DNA of 12,542 nt from Candidatus Woesearchaeota archaeon (GTDB lineage: Archaea; Nanobdellota; Nanobdellia; SCGC-AAA011-G17; GW2011-AR17). Below are positions 11,538-12,542 of the stretch, piece by piece. The translations under genes were made by a program, and so were the position numbers. A model generated the notes under the pieces. It was not told the DNA's origin. It made no database searches and was given only the letters and a program-made list of their open reading frames with translations. The DNA lies in contig JAGWAA010000008.1 of the NCBI GenBank assembly GCA_018302165.1, positions 1 to 12,542 on the forward strand, read 5' to 3'. Every line of letters starts with the position of its first letter. Within the stretch, counting starts at the first letter, position 1.

Positions 11538-12521
11538 ATGTCTGAAAAATATTCAAAAAAAGAATTATCTCTTATTTATGAACTTTCCAAAAATTCTAGA
11601 ACCCCTTTAAATCAAGTTGCAAAGCGATTAAAAGCTAGTCAACAAGGTATAAATTATAAAATTAAACAATTTCAAGAACAAGGTTTAATTATAGATTTTT
11701 TTGCTATTTTTGATTATTCTAATTTAGATTATGATTGTTTTAGAGTTTATTTCAGACTTAATTATCAAAAAAAAGAACAATTTGAATCACTAATCCAACA
11801 TTTTCTCACTAATCCTTCAGTTTTATCTGTAATTCCTTGTTCTGGGAAATGGGATTTGATTGTATATTTTGCTTCCAAAAATGCTTCTAAGTTTAATAAA
11901 GTATTACAAACAATTATTGATAAATTTCCAAATATATTTGAAAATACAGAAGTTTTAACCACAATTTCTTCTCATGAATTTGGAAGAAGATATTTAGTTG
12001 AACACTCTTCTCATACCGGAACAATTATTTATGGTGGTGACAAATCAATTTCAGTTTTGGATTCTACTGATAAAAAAATTATTTTTATATTATATGAATC
12101 TCCTCGTTCTTCATATGTGAAAATAGCTTCCAAACTTAAAATAAACCCAAAGACTATTATTAAAAAGATAAGATCTCTTGAAGCCAAGGGAATTATTAAA
12201 GGTTATTCATTAAACTTGGATTGTTACAAATATAATCATCTTCCTTTCAAAATACTAATTAAATATCATCATCTTTCTAAGGAAGAAAATGAACTTCTAA
12301 AATTTTGTCATCAAAATAAAAATATAATTAGATTAAACAAAACTCTAGGTTTTTGGAATTTAGAATTTGATATAGAAGTAACTGATACTTTAGAATTAAA
12401 TAATATCATTTCAGAAATAAAACATAAATTCAATTCAATTATATTAGATATAGATTTTATTCAATTATTGAGAGCACCAAAAATCTCTTTTATCCCTAAA
12501 TCTTTTTTTCTGGAATTATAA
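11538..12521 (+). CDS. Tandem-duplicated Lrp/AsnC-family transcription regulator
   Basis: A 327-residue protein made of two Lrp-like halves. The first HTH (about 5-52, LSLIYELSKNSRTPLNQVAKRLKASQQGINYKIKQFQEQGLI, described in parts) is followed by a RAM-like ligand or dimer domain (about 65-150) with the typical GKWDLIVYF strand. The second HTH (about 174-222) reads DKKIIFILYESPRSSYVKIASKL, and its recognition helix is INPKTIIKKIRSLEAKG. A second RAM-like part (about 230-315) contains GFWNLEFDIEV. Normal Lrp proteins have one HTH and one RAM (about 150 residues) and dimerise; here both units are in one chain. The effector and targets are unknown. It is transcribed away from dacZ, so it may control both. 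The gene is complete, 21 bp before the window end. Confidence 0.87.
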   Translation: MSEKYSKKELSLIYELSKNSRTPLNQVAKRLKASQQGINYKIKQFQEQGLIIDFFAIFDYSNLDYDCFRVYFRLNYQKKEQFESLIQHFLTNPSVLSVIPCSGKWDLIVYFASKNASKFNKVLQTIIDKFPNIFENTEVLTTISSHEFGRRYLVEHSSHTGTIIYGGDKSISVLDSTDKKIIFILYESPRSSYVKIASKLKINPKTIIKKIRSLEAKGIIKGYSLNLDCYKYNHLPFKILIKYHHLSKEENELLKFCHQNKNIIRLNKTLGFWNLEFDIEVTDTLELNNIISEIKHKFNSIILDIDFIQLLRAPKISFIPKSFFLEL

Positions 12522-12542
12522 TTTGGTCTGCAATTATTTCTA

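Overview
The window looks like an ordinary-sized piece of an AT-rich archaeal chromosome, most likely a DPANN archaeon of the Pacearchaeota/Woesearchaeota kind. Four things point there. It carries a membrane-anchored archaeal-type LonB. It has a soluble DacZ-type diadenylate cyclase and a XerA-like recombinase. Nearly every gene has an archaeal Box A (TTTATATA or CTTTTAAAT) centred about 25-28 nt before its start codon, the signature of leaderless transcripts. Many genes are short, single-promoter and of unknown function. The lineage call is inference; no rRNA or tRNA is present to settle it.

Left part (1-3500): a regulated two-helix membrane protein, a PRC-barrel protein followed by an unknown small protein, then LonB (626 aa, complete AAA+ and Ser/Lys protease sites). 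LonB is convergent with, and overlaps by 9 bp, a small winged-helix protein.

Centre (3500-7770): the most unusual part. An unknown 143-aa protein is followed by two neighbouring genes with the same layout, an N-terminal coiled coil plus a C-terminal winged helix. Each is preceded by its own, different DNA repeat array ending just upstream of Box A. The first array is six tandem 11-bp units. It recurs inside the coding region of its own gene, where the motif is read in more than one frame, so the DNA rather than the peptide seems to be conserved. The second array is built of GTTA/TAAC half-sites with a 20-bp direct repeat. A long intergenic region with paired 15-bp palindromes then leads into a tyrosine recombinase and two small helical proteins. 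Together this could be an autoregulated DNA-maintenance or segregation module, or the remnant of an integrated replicon. That is a hypothesis.

Right part (7770-12542): a four-helix membrane protein, a 35-residue very acidic mini-protein with a perfect Shine-Dalgarno, a stand-alone TctA/DUF112-type permease, an unknown 162-aa protein and a secreted or lipid-anchored staphylococcal-nuclease homologue. Last is DacZ (c-di-AMP synthase), divergent from a tandemly duplicated Lrp/AsnC-type regulator.

Translation signals are mixed. Most genes appear leaderless, while the PRC-barrel gene and the acidic mini-protein have a leader of about 25 nt with GGAGGAA.
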